Below, in pieces: positions 39,201-51,200 of a DNA stretch of 64,000 nucleotides (positions within the stretch are counted from its first letter, which is position 1; each line of letters starts with the position of its first letter). Both the position numbers and the translations under genes were made by a program. Below the pieces are notes generated by a model, which was not told the DNA's origin, did not search any database, and saw only the letters and a list, made by a program, of their open reading frames with translations. Source of the stretch: Chamaea fasciata. Taxonomy: Eukaryota > Chordata > Aves > Passeriformes > Sylviidae. The stretch spans positions 8,090,013 through 8,154,012 of the forward strand of contig JARCOQ010000006.1 in assembly GCA_029207755.1 (NCBI GenBank). The letters run 5' to 3'.

Positions 39201-42200
39201 CTGCCTTGCCAGGACAGCAGCTCCTTGTGTGGCAGATGTAAACCTGGGTGTGGGAGGGGGGATTAGGAGAGGAAAACTTGTTTCTCTCTTTTTTTTTTTT
39301 TTCTTTTTTCTTTTTTTGATTAAAGCTAGATTAGTATATTTACCCAAAGCACTTGTCCCCCGGACAGCTGCAGGGGCAGAGTTCCCCAGTTCTGCAGTGG
39401 GCACTGAGATGACCAACCTCAAAGCCCGCGAACTGTGGGGCTGTGACAGCCTGGGGGAGCAGGGCTGGCACAGGGCTTGGGGCTTTAGAGCTGTAAGCTG
39501 CTTGGGGAGAGCTGGCTTTGTGTTTATACAACACCTCTGAGGGCGGGCCCTGCCAGTGCCTCTGTTAGAAATGAAAATACAGGTACTGCCCTATGTCCTG
39601 CTGCCCCAGAGAGGACTGAGCAAACTTGGGGATTTGCTCTGTGTTTATCTACTGGTTTTAGCTGGAGCTCATTGTTCTCTGACCTTGGAATCTTAGGTTG
39701 GACTGGCCAGTGCCTGTGTGCTGCTGATACTGCTCCATGTGTGTTGCCTTGTTGGCCTCTCTAATGCTGGACAGTGTCTTTAGACCCTTGGCTTGGCTGA
39801 GAAATGCTGCCCACTTCACCCATATGTGGGTCCTCAGCTGGGCTGTGGCTCACTGCCTTGGTTTTGTTCGGGCTTTTGGTAAACAACTTGAAATGTAATT
39901 TTTTTGCATGAGGTGCTGCTCCTCAGTGCTCTGCTTCTCACCAGTGTTTGCCCTGCCCTTGTTTTTAAAAGTGTATGCTTTGTGGTTGGTTTTGCCTCTG
40001 GTCTGGCTGAGGAGGGAGAGGTGGGAGTCACAGTAAGGCAGGGGCTGTGACAGCACTAGTTTAGACCGATTTAAAGTGCTGCTTCACCTCTAATCACTGA
40101 TAAATGGATGGGCTGGGACCCTTGTGAGCTCTTCCTGCTTCATTACAGTGGAGTCGCCGATGCTGAGGCTTTCCCCATCCCTTTAGGGTACCCAACTGCT
40201 CCAAGAAGCTGTCCTATCCTACAGAAATGACGGCAAAGAGAAGAAACTGCCTGTCCCCAGGTCAAAAGAAGTCTTTTGGGAGCACTGGTACTGCCTGTGT
40301 CCTGCCAGCCTCTGCACAGCTTTGCTTGCCCCTTCCTTGGCTGGCCTTGCTTGGCTCTACCTGCTGGGTGGGTGACATTGGGAACCTCAGGAGCTGCTGG
40401 GTTTCTGCTGGCCACGTTGCAGGTGTGCAGCAGTGACCTGTTGCTCTGCCCAGCTTTTGCAAAGTCACGGTGGTTAGTGAGGGCTGGGATGTTAGCTTAG
40501 ACTCTGGTTTTGCAGAACTCCTGTTTTCTTTAAGCTTTTAACCCGCAGAAGCAAGAGAAATGACTAATCCTAGGGGAGTGTGACCTGTCCTGAACTCTAC
40601 CTTTCCAGGTAAATTTGCGTGACAGCAAGATTTTAGCTGGTTGAAGTGCTGCAGGTGTGGCTTTTTCCACAGCTTCCAAAATCTGGATTTGCTGCACATG
40701 AGGAAGGAGCTCCAGATCTGTCTAATGTCCAAGAGATAATGCACAACAGCTCTGTGCCTGCATCTCTGGTTGTCTTCATATCTTCCTCATCTGAAGTCTC
40801 TGTGGTGATACTGGGCCTCTTTAAGTCAATTTAAGCTTTGGATCCCATCCAAAGAAAACGAAGTACACTGAAAATGGGAAGTACAGAAGGCTGCAGGTCA
40901 CTTACAGGGGATGGGAAACTGAGTTGATAATAAACAGAGAGTGACATGGCAGAGAATATGTCTTGCAGAAGTAACACAAGTGCACCCATCTACCCTCAGC
41001 CTGCAGCACCTTTTAGGAGTGTATCTGTGTTCTGGATGACAGGGCAGTGATCCTTCTTAAATCAGGCAATACATAGAGAAAGGCCAGGATGGCGCTGTGG
41101 TTAAAATTTCATCCTCTTCAGCACATGCTGCCAGGCTCACCCACCATCCAAGTTTTGCTGGACTCTCCTGTAGGCAGCTTTACACTCTGTTTTGGAAAAC
41201 ATTTTTCATTATTCACAGGAACAGCTGCTGTTCTCTGCTTTGGCTGCTGGTGCATCCGTGCTGTTTACAAACGATATGGTTGGCAGCAAACACAGCCTTT
41301 TACTGTGTGGCTTCCTTGGGAGATTTTATCTTGAGGTTGTTTCCCCTTCTTCCTCTGTGGTATTGTCTGAAATTCACAGCCTTCCGGCAGGAGAGCTTTC
41401 ATGGAATGCCAGCAACCACCAGTAAGTGTGCATTGAACACCCTGAGATCGGACTGTGCTGGTAATTAGCAAGCACATGTCCTTTAATGAGAGGGAGAGTT
41501 GATTAAAATCCCTTGGCTGCAGACCATGGCCGTGCCCTCGCTGGCACAGCGTGTTCCCTCCCTTGCCGGTGGAGTGCTGAGATGCTGTGTCCACGTGCAG
41601 CCCTGGACAGGGCTCCTCTTGCATGTGTTTATAATGCCAGATTTGCTGGGGAAAGTGGACAGTCTGGAGCCTCCAGTAAGAGCATTCCTCTGTCTCTCTT
41701 TGATTTGCAGAACAATCAAGTCCTTGGGATCGGAAGCGGATCTACGATAGTACACGCCGTGCAACGATTAGGTAGGACACTCCCCTTTCTCTCTCTCCCA
41801 CCGCACAAAGTCCCCTTTTCCATCTGCCCCAACTACTTGAAAAACACCCTAAGTCACCTGCATGCTTACTTAGAGCTGATGCCTTTGGTCTATACACCTG
41901 CTGCTGTGTCCTACTTGAAGCTGAAGGTTAAAACTGGGTGTTGGACTCCTAATTTATTGCCTGAGAGTCCTGAGGAGGTAATGATTTGCCACCTGTTCTC
42001 CCCACACAGCCAGGAAAAGCTCTCCACTGGCACCCACCACAAACTGGAGCTGAACTCCTTGGTCTGGTTCCAGCTTTGCCCAGCCCTGCCCAGTGCTGAC
42101 TTGCTGTGTGGCTCGGGGCCATGCAGCTGCTCTGCTTCCTTTAACCCATTTGCCTGTGGCTCATTTTGCTCCCCACATCCACATGATTCACATTGAGGGC

Positions 42201-45200
42201 CCTGCTGATGTGTAATGAAAATGAGGAATGTGAAATCCTGCTGCATTTTATTTATGTACCCCGCAGCCAGGTTTACCTGCTTGCTCCAGGTGCAGGGGTT
42301 TGCTCAGGGTGTGATTCAGAAAATTTCAGCCAAATATTCAAATGCAAATGCAGTTCTGCAAAGTGATTGTGAGGGTAATTATTGTCACGGCTCATTACAG
42401 AGAGTGCAGAGGTTTAAAGTTTCTTTTCGGGGCACTCTCAGCCCTAGATCTGCTTGTGGGGGTGCTGAACTTGGACGCAGAGCAGAGCAGCTGTGGGGGC
42501 CATGGTGGGTTGTGAGTGCAGGATCAGCCCTGTTGTTCTTGGGGGTCTTGCTTGAATACAGAGGAAGATCCACAGAATCATTAAGGTTGGAAAACACCTC
42601 CAAGATCCTCAAATCCAGCGCAGCACCACTGTGTTCACCACCAAACCATACTCCCAAGTGTTACATCCACTCTTCCAGGTATGAAGATTCCACCACTTCC
42701 CTGGGCAGCACAGTTCGGTGTGTCCTACCTGGGTGGCACTGCCTGTCTGGGGAGTCTCCTGGTGACCTCCAGCTCCCTTGGGCAGAGTTGTCCTGCAGCC
42801 CAGAACAGGCTGAGTTCTGAGCACATCCCAGCCCTTCACTGTGCAGGGTCACAGCAGGGCTGGGGCTGTCCCTTGTCACCCATTTCCCACTCTGTGATGC
42901 ACTTCATTGTCTGGGAGCTGCTGTTCAGCCTTCTGGGCTTGGCTCAGCACTGCAACCACTCCCTCCTTGAGCACAGAATCAGTCTCTAAATACATGGCTA
43001 TTGTATTTGAAGAGGAGTGGCTGTTCCAGGCTGCAAATTCTGGCTTTTCATGTCTCCTGATTGCTTTGGAGCTGGGATGTGGCTTGTAACAACATCCAGC
43101 CTCATGTATTGCATGTGCAATCCTTCCAGCAGCAGCATTACCTTGGAGCCTGTAGCTCATGTGCTTGCTCTGGTGCATGAGCTCCTGCTGACTCTTGGGC
43201 TGTTGGCTTGTGCCTGAGTATTGTAATTACTAAAATAACATTTTGTCCATAATGATATCTTAGTAATAGATTTTAGTCATTTGAGGTTAGCCTGGGGGGA
43301 GGAAATATTTCTTTACATTTAATGGAATACTGTACTTTATTAGTTCTTTCCCTGCAATATATTTAAATGTTCTATAATAAATTAACGTGATGTCCCCAGG
43401 GCAACAAGCCAGCAAACCTTTCAGACAGCTGCTGGAGCTCTGTGTTTACATGGAGAGCAGCAAAAACCTGTCTAATGGAGTGAGAGAAGGGATGGGGCAT
43501 ATTTCCCAGGTGAGGATTTGATGATGGGGCTCCTCTGCTGCTGGAGACATAAAGGTTGATGGCTCATGGTGGCTTGGGCTCGGCCAGAGTGGGTGTTTAA
43601 ACATTTCTGGCTGTTGAAACTGAGCCTCAGCCTATGGAGGGGGCACCTGTTTGCGTTTTGAGCGTGACTGAGTTGTTTGCAAGCCAAGCAAGTAATTACG
43701 GTGAATCAGAGGGGCTGTGCTGAACTGAGGTTTCTTAAAGTGGAAGTTGCTGTGTTTTTGCCTTGTGCAATGAACAGACCAAGGCTTCTGCTTTTTTTCT
43801 TGCAGCTGAGCGAGTTAAGGAGGAGAACCTGACAATTGTCTGCATCCCTACATCCTTTCAGGTGAGTGCTTTCCTCCTTTGCTTCCTGGCAGTCCAAACA
43901 CTCCTGCAGGGGATCTCGCCTGGGCTGTGGGAGGCCAGCTTGCCTCTCTCTGGTTCACAGTGGTGTGAATGAACCAAAAGCCCCACTGAAAGCAGTTGTG
44001 GTGCAGCCTATAGAAAGACCTCACAAAGAAAGTGATGGTCCTGTGTTACCCCGCCCTGAGCTCGAGGCTGGGAGGTGAGTTTGTAGCCAGTGTGGTATGG
44101 CTGGTTGTGTCAGGGTTCCTCTGGATCCCACTTGCAGGAAAATGCTGCTTAGTGGTGAACCAGACTTGTAGTGCAAAGCTCACTGGAGACACTTTGTCTC
44201 CTTTGAGTCTGTATCAGCCCTGACAGCTGTGAAGAATAATAGCGAGCTCTTGTGTTTTCAGCAGGAACTTCAAATGCATCAGCTGGATTTGATAAGAAAT
44301 TGCAGAAGAGAAATTGGCTTAACCTCTCCTTTGCTGTCAGCCTTTGCAGGAATTGGTTCATACCAAGCTAGATGTTGAGAGGGCTGGAGGGAGAGGGAGA
44401 AGCTGGCTTGGTGGTGGAATACAGATCTGCTGGGGAAGCTTCTGAGCATCGCCCAGGCCTCTGGCAACTGGCTTTGGTCTCTTTGCCTCTGTTCCCTGAG
44501 GTGGGAACCTCCTTTTGGGCAGGCAGAGGTGACATGGTTGTGACCACCCAAGGGGTCTTCAAGGCTGAGTGGCAATACCCCAGTCTTAGGAATTGGGCAT
44601 GTGTCCTTCTCATGGTCCTGGTGTGGGCCTGGGGACTGTACTTCTGTCACAACCATGTCACTGTGAGGGCAGTCAGGCAGTGTGGCAGGCGGGGCAGAGC
44701 CTGTCCTGTGAGGTTTTCAGGGTGGGTAAAGCCCTGAGCAACCTGGGAGCTGACCCTGCTTTGACCTGGAGGTTGGATAGAGACCAACCTGAATTATCCT
44801 GAAATCTTAGGAAAATCTAACATCTTCTTACCCTGCAGTTGGTTTGGTGTGGGGGTGACAGGGCTCTCTCTTCCCAGCTGTTGCAAACAACTGGAGTATA
44901 ATGCAAGGTGCTGCAAAGGCCAGAAAGTAAAAAAAAAAACAAACAAACAATTAAAAATCTAACCTATATCAGTACTTCTGTTGCTTATGTAGACTGTGGT
45001 GATAGTTTGTCTTTGATCTGTCTCAAATGATTCCCACCCTGAAATGTCATGTCCCCTGTGAATCTAGGAGAAGTGCTCTGAGTTCTGTCATCAGTTCTTA
45101 AAGAAAATATTGATGAAGCTCTTGTAGTGAGTGTGGGCTGGAGTCTGTCCTGCCTTGAAATGTTGCATGGTTCATTTAACACCTCTGAGTTACTTACCAG

Positions 45201-48200
45201 TAAGACAGAAAAGTTGCTGTTAAAGGGAAGAGAGAGACTGTTCACCTACAGGAGCCAAAATTCCCAGCATGGGGCTGCCTTGTATCTCTTGCAGTCCCTT
45301 AGACCTCAACCAGTTCTGAGTGGAGCTCCCAGGTCAGCAAAACAGCATTTTATTTTCACTGTGTACAGGTGTAGATGGCTGCCTGAGGTCACTGGCAAGG
45401 AAGAGTTGGTTTCAGTGGGCTTTTATACTCCTCCCTTCCCTGTTGTCAGGTCATTAATGCATCACCATCAGTAAAGCTAGAGCAGGGTAAGTATCTGTCC
45501 CCCGGCGTTTGCTGCGTTGTCTCTTTTCACCGGGACGTGTGCCGAGAGCACGGAGTGGGACTGCTCCTGTCGAGTGCTGTGCAGTCACCACCACTTCTCC
45601 CTCAGTTATGGGAGCTCTGCTTTTGATTCCCACTGCTCCCATCGCCTTGCAAGCAGAGCCTGGAGAGAGCCAAGCCACCTCGTTGCCACACTGCTGACTT
45701 TAAGCCTGTTCAGGGTCTGGCCTGCATGTGCAGCACAGTGTTTTTCAATGCTTTCAATTCCCCAGATCCCTGGAAATCTCCTTTTGTGGACACCATGTGA
45801 TGAATGCCGACCCACTGATTTTTATTCCTTTCATTTTGTGAGTTCTTAGGGCCCCACAGCCCATGAGTGTTAAAACTGCATGCTATGAAATGCCGTGATA
45901 AACCCTTCAAAGCATATCTCATTGCCAGGAATGCCACCTGCTAATTCTGATGTTTATGGGATGCCAGTACCTGTGACTGATGCACTCTGTTAGTGTTAGT
46001 GGGCAGAATTCAGAGGAATCAGCTGATGCAGGCTTTTGCTCTGGGGTTTCTTGGTCTAGCTGCAGCGTGGTAGCAAGTTTGGACTCGAGCAGAGTCTGTG
46101 CAAAGAGGGAATCTCACTCGAATGATGATTTGTAACACAGAAAATTCAACCAGTTAGAGATTCTGCAGAGGACACCAAGCTGGGTGGGAGTGTGGATCTG
46201 TTGGAGGGCAGGAAGGCTCTGCAGGGAATCTGGACAGGCTGGATGGACAGACCAAGGCCAGTGGTCTGAGGTCCAACAAGGGCAAGTGCTGGGTCTGCAC
46301 TTTGGCAACAACCCCCTGCAGAACTCGAGGCTGTGAGCAGAGTGGGTGGAAAGTGGCCCAGCAGAAAAGGCCCTGGGGGTGCTGGTGACAGTGGCTGAAC
46401 ATGAGCCATGGTGTGCCCAGGTGACCAAGGAGGCCAGGGGCACCTGGCCTGTGTCAGCAGTGGTGTGGGGGCAGGACCAGGGCAGGGATTGTCCCTTTGT
46501 ACTGGGCACTGGTGAGGCCACACCTCGAATGCTGTGTTCAGTTTTGTGCCTCATGACAAAGGCACTGAGGTGCTGGAGTGTGTCCAGAGAAGGGAGTGGA
46601 GCTGGGGAAGGGTCTGGAGCACAGGTGTGATGAGGAGCAGCTGAGGAGCTGGGGGGCTCAGCCTGGAGAAAAGGAGGGGAACCTTCTGGCTCTGCACAAC
46701 TCCCTGACCGGAGGGGGCAGCCACGTTGGAGTTGGTCTCTTCTCCCAAGTAACAAATAACAGGACAAGAGGAAATGGCCCCAGGTTTTCCCATGAGAGGT
46801 TTTGATTGGGTATTAGGGAAAATTTCTTCACTGGGAAGGTGGTCAAGCCCTGAACAGGCTGCCCAGGGCAGTGATGGAGTCACCATCCCTGGAGGGATGT
46901 AAAAGCCATGTATATATGGGACTTGGGGACGTGGTTTAGCGGTGGCCTGGGCTCTGCTGGGTTAAAGGCTGGACTTCATGTTAGTAAAGCTGGCTAAACA
47001 ATTCTGTGATTCCCTGTTTGAGCTGAGGGACTGAGGCACGGGCAGCTCTGGGTGCCCTGTGTTGTGTTGCCACTAGAGGGAAACACATGGCCACTGCAGG
47101 AAACGCAGATCAGAGCCACCAAGCAGCTGTTTCAGCAGCTTCCCACACTTTTCCCACGAGTTGTGGGTTTGTTGTTTACTTTTTAGCTTATTTCCAATAT
47201 GAAAAATATTTTCTCTGTTAGAAAATATTTTTAGATATTTACACCATTACTGTGGTGTAAATATTTAATTTTCTTGGTCCCATTTTTCAGGTGAAGGTGA
47301 TGAGAAGGGCTGGATGGGTGTGAGGGAGAATGATGTTCAAGCTGAAACAACATAGGATTTAAAAATTTTGTATCTGCTTTAGTGCTTAGATACAAGGTAT
47401 TCCCACCAAGCTGATGAGGCCTCCTGCTATTTAGTATGGAGAGTCCCAAACCCAGGAGTCCTGTTGCACCACATGAGCATTTTAGTTCAAATCAGCAGCA
47501 AGATTTTCTTTTGATTAAACTGCTCTGGTCTGGAAACATAATTTCCTCCTTGCTGTGTGTTCCTGCTGCAGCCTCTGCAAGAGCTTAGGGCGGAGCAGTG
47601 GAGCTCTCCCAGGGAGACTCCATCCTTGCTGCAGCCAGGGAATGACACCAAGAGTCTGTTTTTCTTTCCTGCCACTGGTAAATGGTGTTTTGTTGTCTTC
47701 TTGGTGCACAGGCCCGTCAGCTGATCCTGCAGAATGGCTTAACACTGAGTGACTTGGACCGAAATCCAGAGGTAAGTGGGACCAGGAGGTGAGACCTCCC
47801 CTGGCCTTCCTCTCACCTGCTCCTTCAGAAAGCATCCAGGCTCCTTAGTCCTCCCCTGAGGTTGAGTTTGGGCAGCCACAGTGCAGAACATGAGTGAGAA
47901 CTCGAGTTGGGACAACAGGAAACGGCCTCAAGTTGTGCCACAGGAGGTTCAGATTGGATATTAGGAAAAATTTCTTCACTGAAAGGTTGGTTAAAAAAAC
48001 CACTGGAGCAGGCTGCCCAGGACAGTGGTGGAATCAGCATCCCTGGAAGTGTTCAAAAAACATGTAGGTTTGATGCTTAGCGACATAGTTTAATGGGGAC
48101 CTGGCAGGGTTTGCTGAATGGTTGGACTCAAGGATCTTAGAGGTCTTTTCTAACCTTAATGATTCTATGATTTTAACAGATTTAGTTTATTTTTCCCCCA

Positions 48201-51200
48201 AGTTCTGTCTTAGTTCTTGTCCCTTTAGATGGCAAGAAGGCTGCTGAGTTGTGTTGCCTCCAGGTGCTTGGCATCTCTTCCAAGATGAGGCTTGAGACAG
48301 GGATATTGCTGAACTGTCCAAGATTTTCCCTGGGAAAATCTTGCATGCTGGTCCTTGAACACCAGAGGCTAAAGAGATGTGCCTTGCAGCCAGCAGTTGG
48401 TTTGGGTTTCTCTTCCTCTCACATGCCTGGGGTTGTTACAGGGGCTTGGGTGGTCTCAGGGTATCCTTGGGTGGCCCATCCGACACTGGTCTCTGGTCAG
48501 GCTGCCATCAAGGTGATCCCAGCTCTGGTGACATTTGTGACTTCCACTTGGAGCCCTCCACCCCAGGAGCTGCACCAGGAGCAGGGCCTGGATGCTGCAC
48601 AGAAGGGGTTTCCACATCCATTTTCTCCTCTTCCCACAGCTTGATGTTGCCATCGATGGAGCAGATGAGGTGGACTCTGACCTCAACCTTATCAAAGGTG
48701 GCGGGTGAGCCTTGCTGTCCTTCTGTTTGTGTGTCCCAGTGCTGGTGGTGGGGGCTCTGAGCGTCCCTGTGTGGCTGTGGGTGTCTCTGGGGTGGGCTGG
48801 AGAGGATCCTGGGCAGGGCTGTGTGTGCACCCACAGTGGGAGATGGCTCCTGGCCAAGGCTGCCAGGGACAAGGGGCACAAAGTGAGGGGTGGGGAGAAG
48901 GAGGATTAGGTGTGGGGCAATGCCAGCAGCAAAACCAGCAGGAACATACTGGAGGGGACTGGACTTCAAGGCCGTTAGGCACAGTGAGGAGCCATCTGAT
49001 GTTTTCTGGTTTTATTTTTATTTTTTTCCCTCTTGCAGTGGCTGCTTGACACAGGAGAAAATAGTTGCAGGATTTGCAAAGTGCTTCATTGTTATTGCTG
49101 ATTACAGGTGATTATATTTCTGTTCATAATATCTTTCTCCTCCATGGGAGGTTTCAGATGGTGCTGTGTTAGGCCATTGTTGTCATTCCAATGGTTACAG
49201 GAGAGCAGGAATGGGTGGAAATGAGCCTGGCTCCCAGTATTTCAGCAATTCAGTTTATCCTTTTTTCTTAATTTTCAACTCAGCAGGCCTGCTTGGGAGT
49301 CAGCAGAGCTTGTGGGGAAGTGGCAGTTCTGCTGTCTGAGCTCAGTGATTGTCAGCATGGGATAAATTTTCCAGCCATGGGCCTGTGGGAAAAACAACTC
49401 CTGTTCTGCTTGTCCAAAACATGTCAAAACAGGGCTTGTGAGTGGATAGGGCATCGTGCATTAAACTGGCTCTTGCTGCACTAGGGCACACATGGACTGA
49501 CGCTGTCTCCTCCTGAGCTTTGTGCCCAGGGGCTTTGCAGAGGGCCTGGGGTTAATGGTGTCAGCAGTGTAATGTCCAACACTAATCCCACCTCAAACTG
49601 TGCCCTCAGGAAAAAATCTGACAGCCTTGGGGAGCAGTGGAAGAAGGGAGTTCCGATCGAGGTCATCCCCATGGCTTATGTCCCTGTCACCAAAGCCCTG
49701 ACCAAAAAGTTTGGCGGTGTTGTGGAGCTGCGGATGGCTGTTAACAAAGCAGTGAGTGTCCCTGGCAGCCCTGCTTCCCCCGAGCAACCACCTCAACGTG
49801 GGCAAAAGAGAGGACCAGAGGTCTGGCCCTTCATCTGGTGAAATCTGGGCTTTCACTCCCACAAGTGACATCATGTGTAACTCCTCCTTACTATACTTTG
49901 GTTACTGAATTGTGTATTTAAGTGTTCAAGCTGCTCACTGAAAAAAGCCTCTCTGGCTATGACTCCTAAAGAAGCATCCCAGAGCAGGGAGCAGAGGGAT
50001 TGCCAGCCTGGGTCTGACCTGCTGCTCTGGGGGTGTGGGGGGGCTGCTGGGCAGTCTGAGCTGCCAGTGAGGGTCTCGAGGGGGGGGTGATGGTTTCACT
50101 GACATGTTTGTTGTGGGGATGGCCCCAATTTACTTGAATTATGACTAAACCCCTGCAGTGGGGACAGCTGGTTCCAGTGAGGGCTGTGACAATCCCTGGC
50201 TGGGATCAGGAGACACGGAACTCATGCCATGACAACTGGGTTTGCTTCCAGGGTCCTGTGGTGACAGACAACGGAAACTTCATCCTGGACTGGAAGTTTG
50301 ACAAGGTTCACAATTGGCATGAAGTGAACACCGCTATAAAAATGATACCAGGTAATGTCTGATTTCTTCAAAACCACAAAGGTGGCTGAGGCTTGGCGTG
50401 TGATAAGTAACCTGGACTGTGGCAGCTCTCTCCTGGATATGAGGAAATGTGTGTGTGTATTTGCTGCCCTCATGCACCCTGCATTTTTTCTACTCAAGAG
50501 AGCAGTCAGCTCAATTGGTACAATTGTGGCTTTTTTCCATATGGTGGTGAAAACCTGGAGTGATGCTGGTTGATGTTGACACTTTTCCATTAGGCACAAC
50601 AGTCCCGTCCTCTTCCTTACTCTCCTTGTGCCCATTTAGAGAGGGACTTCTAGTGGAAACACCTGTGCACTCTGGAGGGAGGGTTTGTGCTGTGCTGTAG
50701 TATTTTCCAGGAGCTGCTTACAACTCTGCAGCCTATTCCCATTGGGAAGCCCTCCCTGCTGGCCTTGCTGTGAGGATAAAGCATGCCCAAGCTCTTGCTG
50801 GGCTTGAGCAGCAGTGGCTGAGTGCTCTGTTTGCAAACAAAACAGCCTCTTGGCAATGACTCCTGCCTTGCATGAGACCTGCTGCCCAGGGGCACTGGCA
50901 CTCAGGGAAGGCTCTGAGTCCCCAGGGAAGCAGCATCTGGATGTCTTTCTGGTTATCTTGGCAAAGCCTGTCCCTGAAGTACTGCCTTCACTGATATTGC
51001 CAGATCATGCAGGAACATGTTGGGATCTTGCTGCACAAACGCCAACATCCCCACAAAGCAGCCATATATTGTTCTGGCTCCATAGCTGAAACACCAGACC
51101 AGGCAGAGGCTCTGGGTGTAGGCTGGGTGAAGAGTGGCCAGTAACTTCTAGTTGTTTCTGGTCAGTGGTTTTGCTTCCCTCATTAGTTCTTATCACAGAA

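Larger units (their letters stand above)
36254..41710 (+). other. RPIA: RPIA intron 1 (5.5 kb)
   Basis: The first 1.5 kb is the minisatellite listed separately. The rest (37.8-41.7 kb) contains a T-rich tract near 39.3 kb and otherwise only short shadow frames. Confidence 0.8.

Noticed and set aside
41513..42196. 227-codon frame containing RPIA exon 2
   Set aside because: Only the 61-nt exon is conserved. The flanks are intronic and simply happen to lack stops.
46114..46767. 217-codon minus-strand frame
   Set aside because: Antisense to a CR1 copy in RPIA intron 3.
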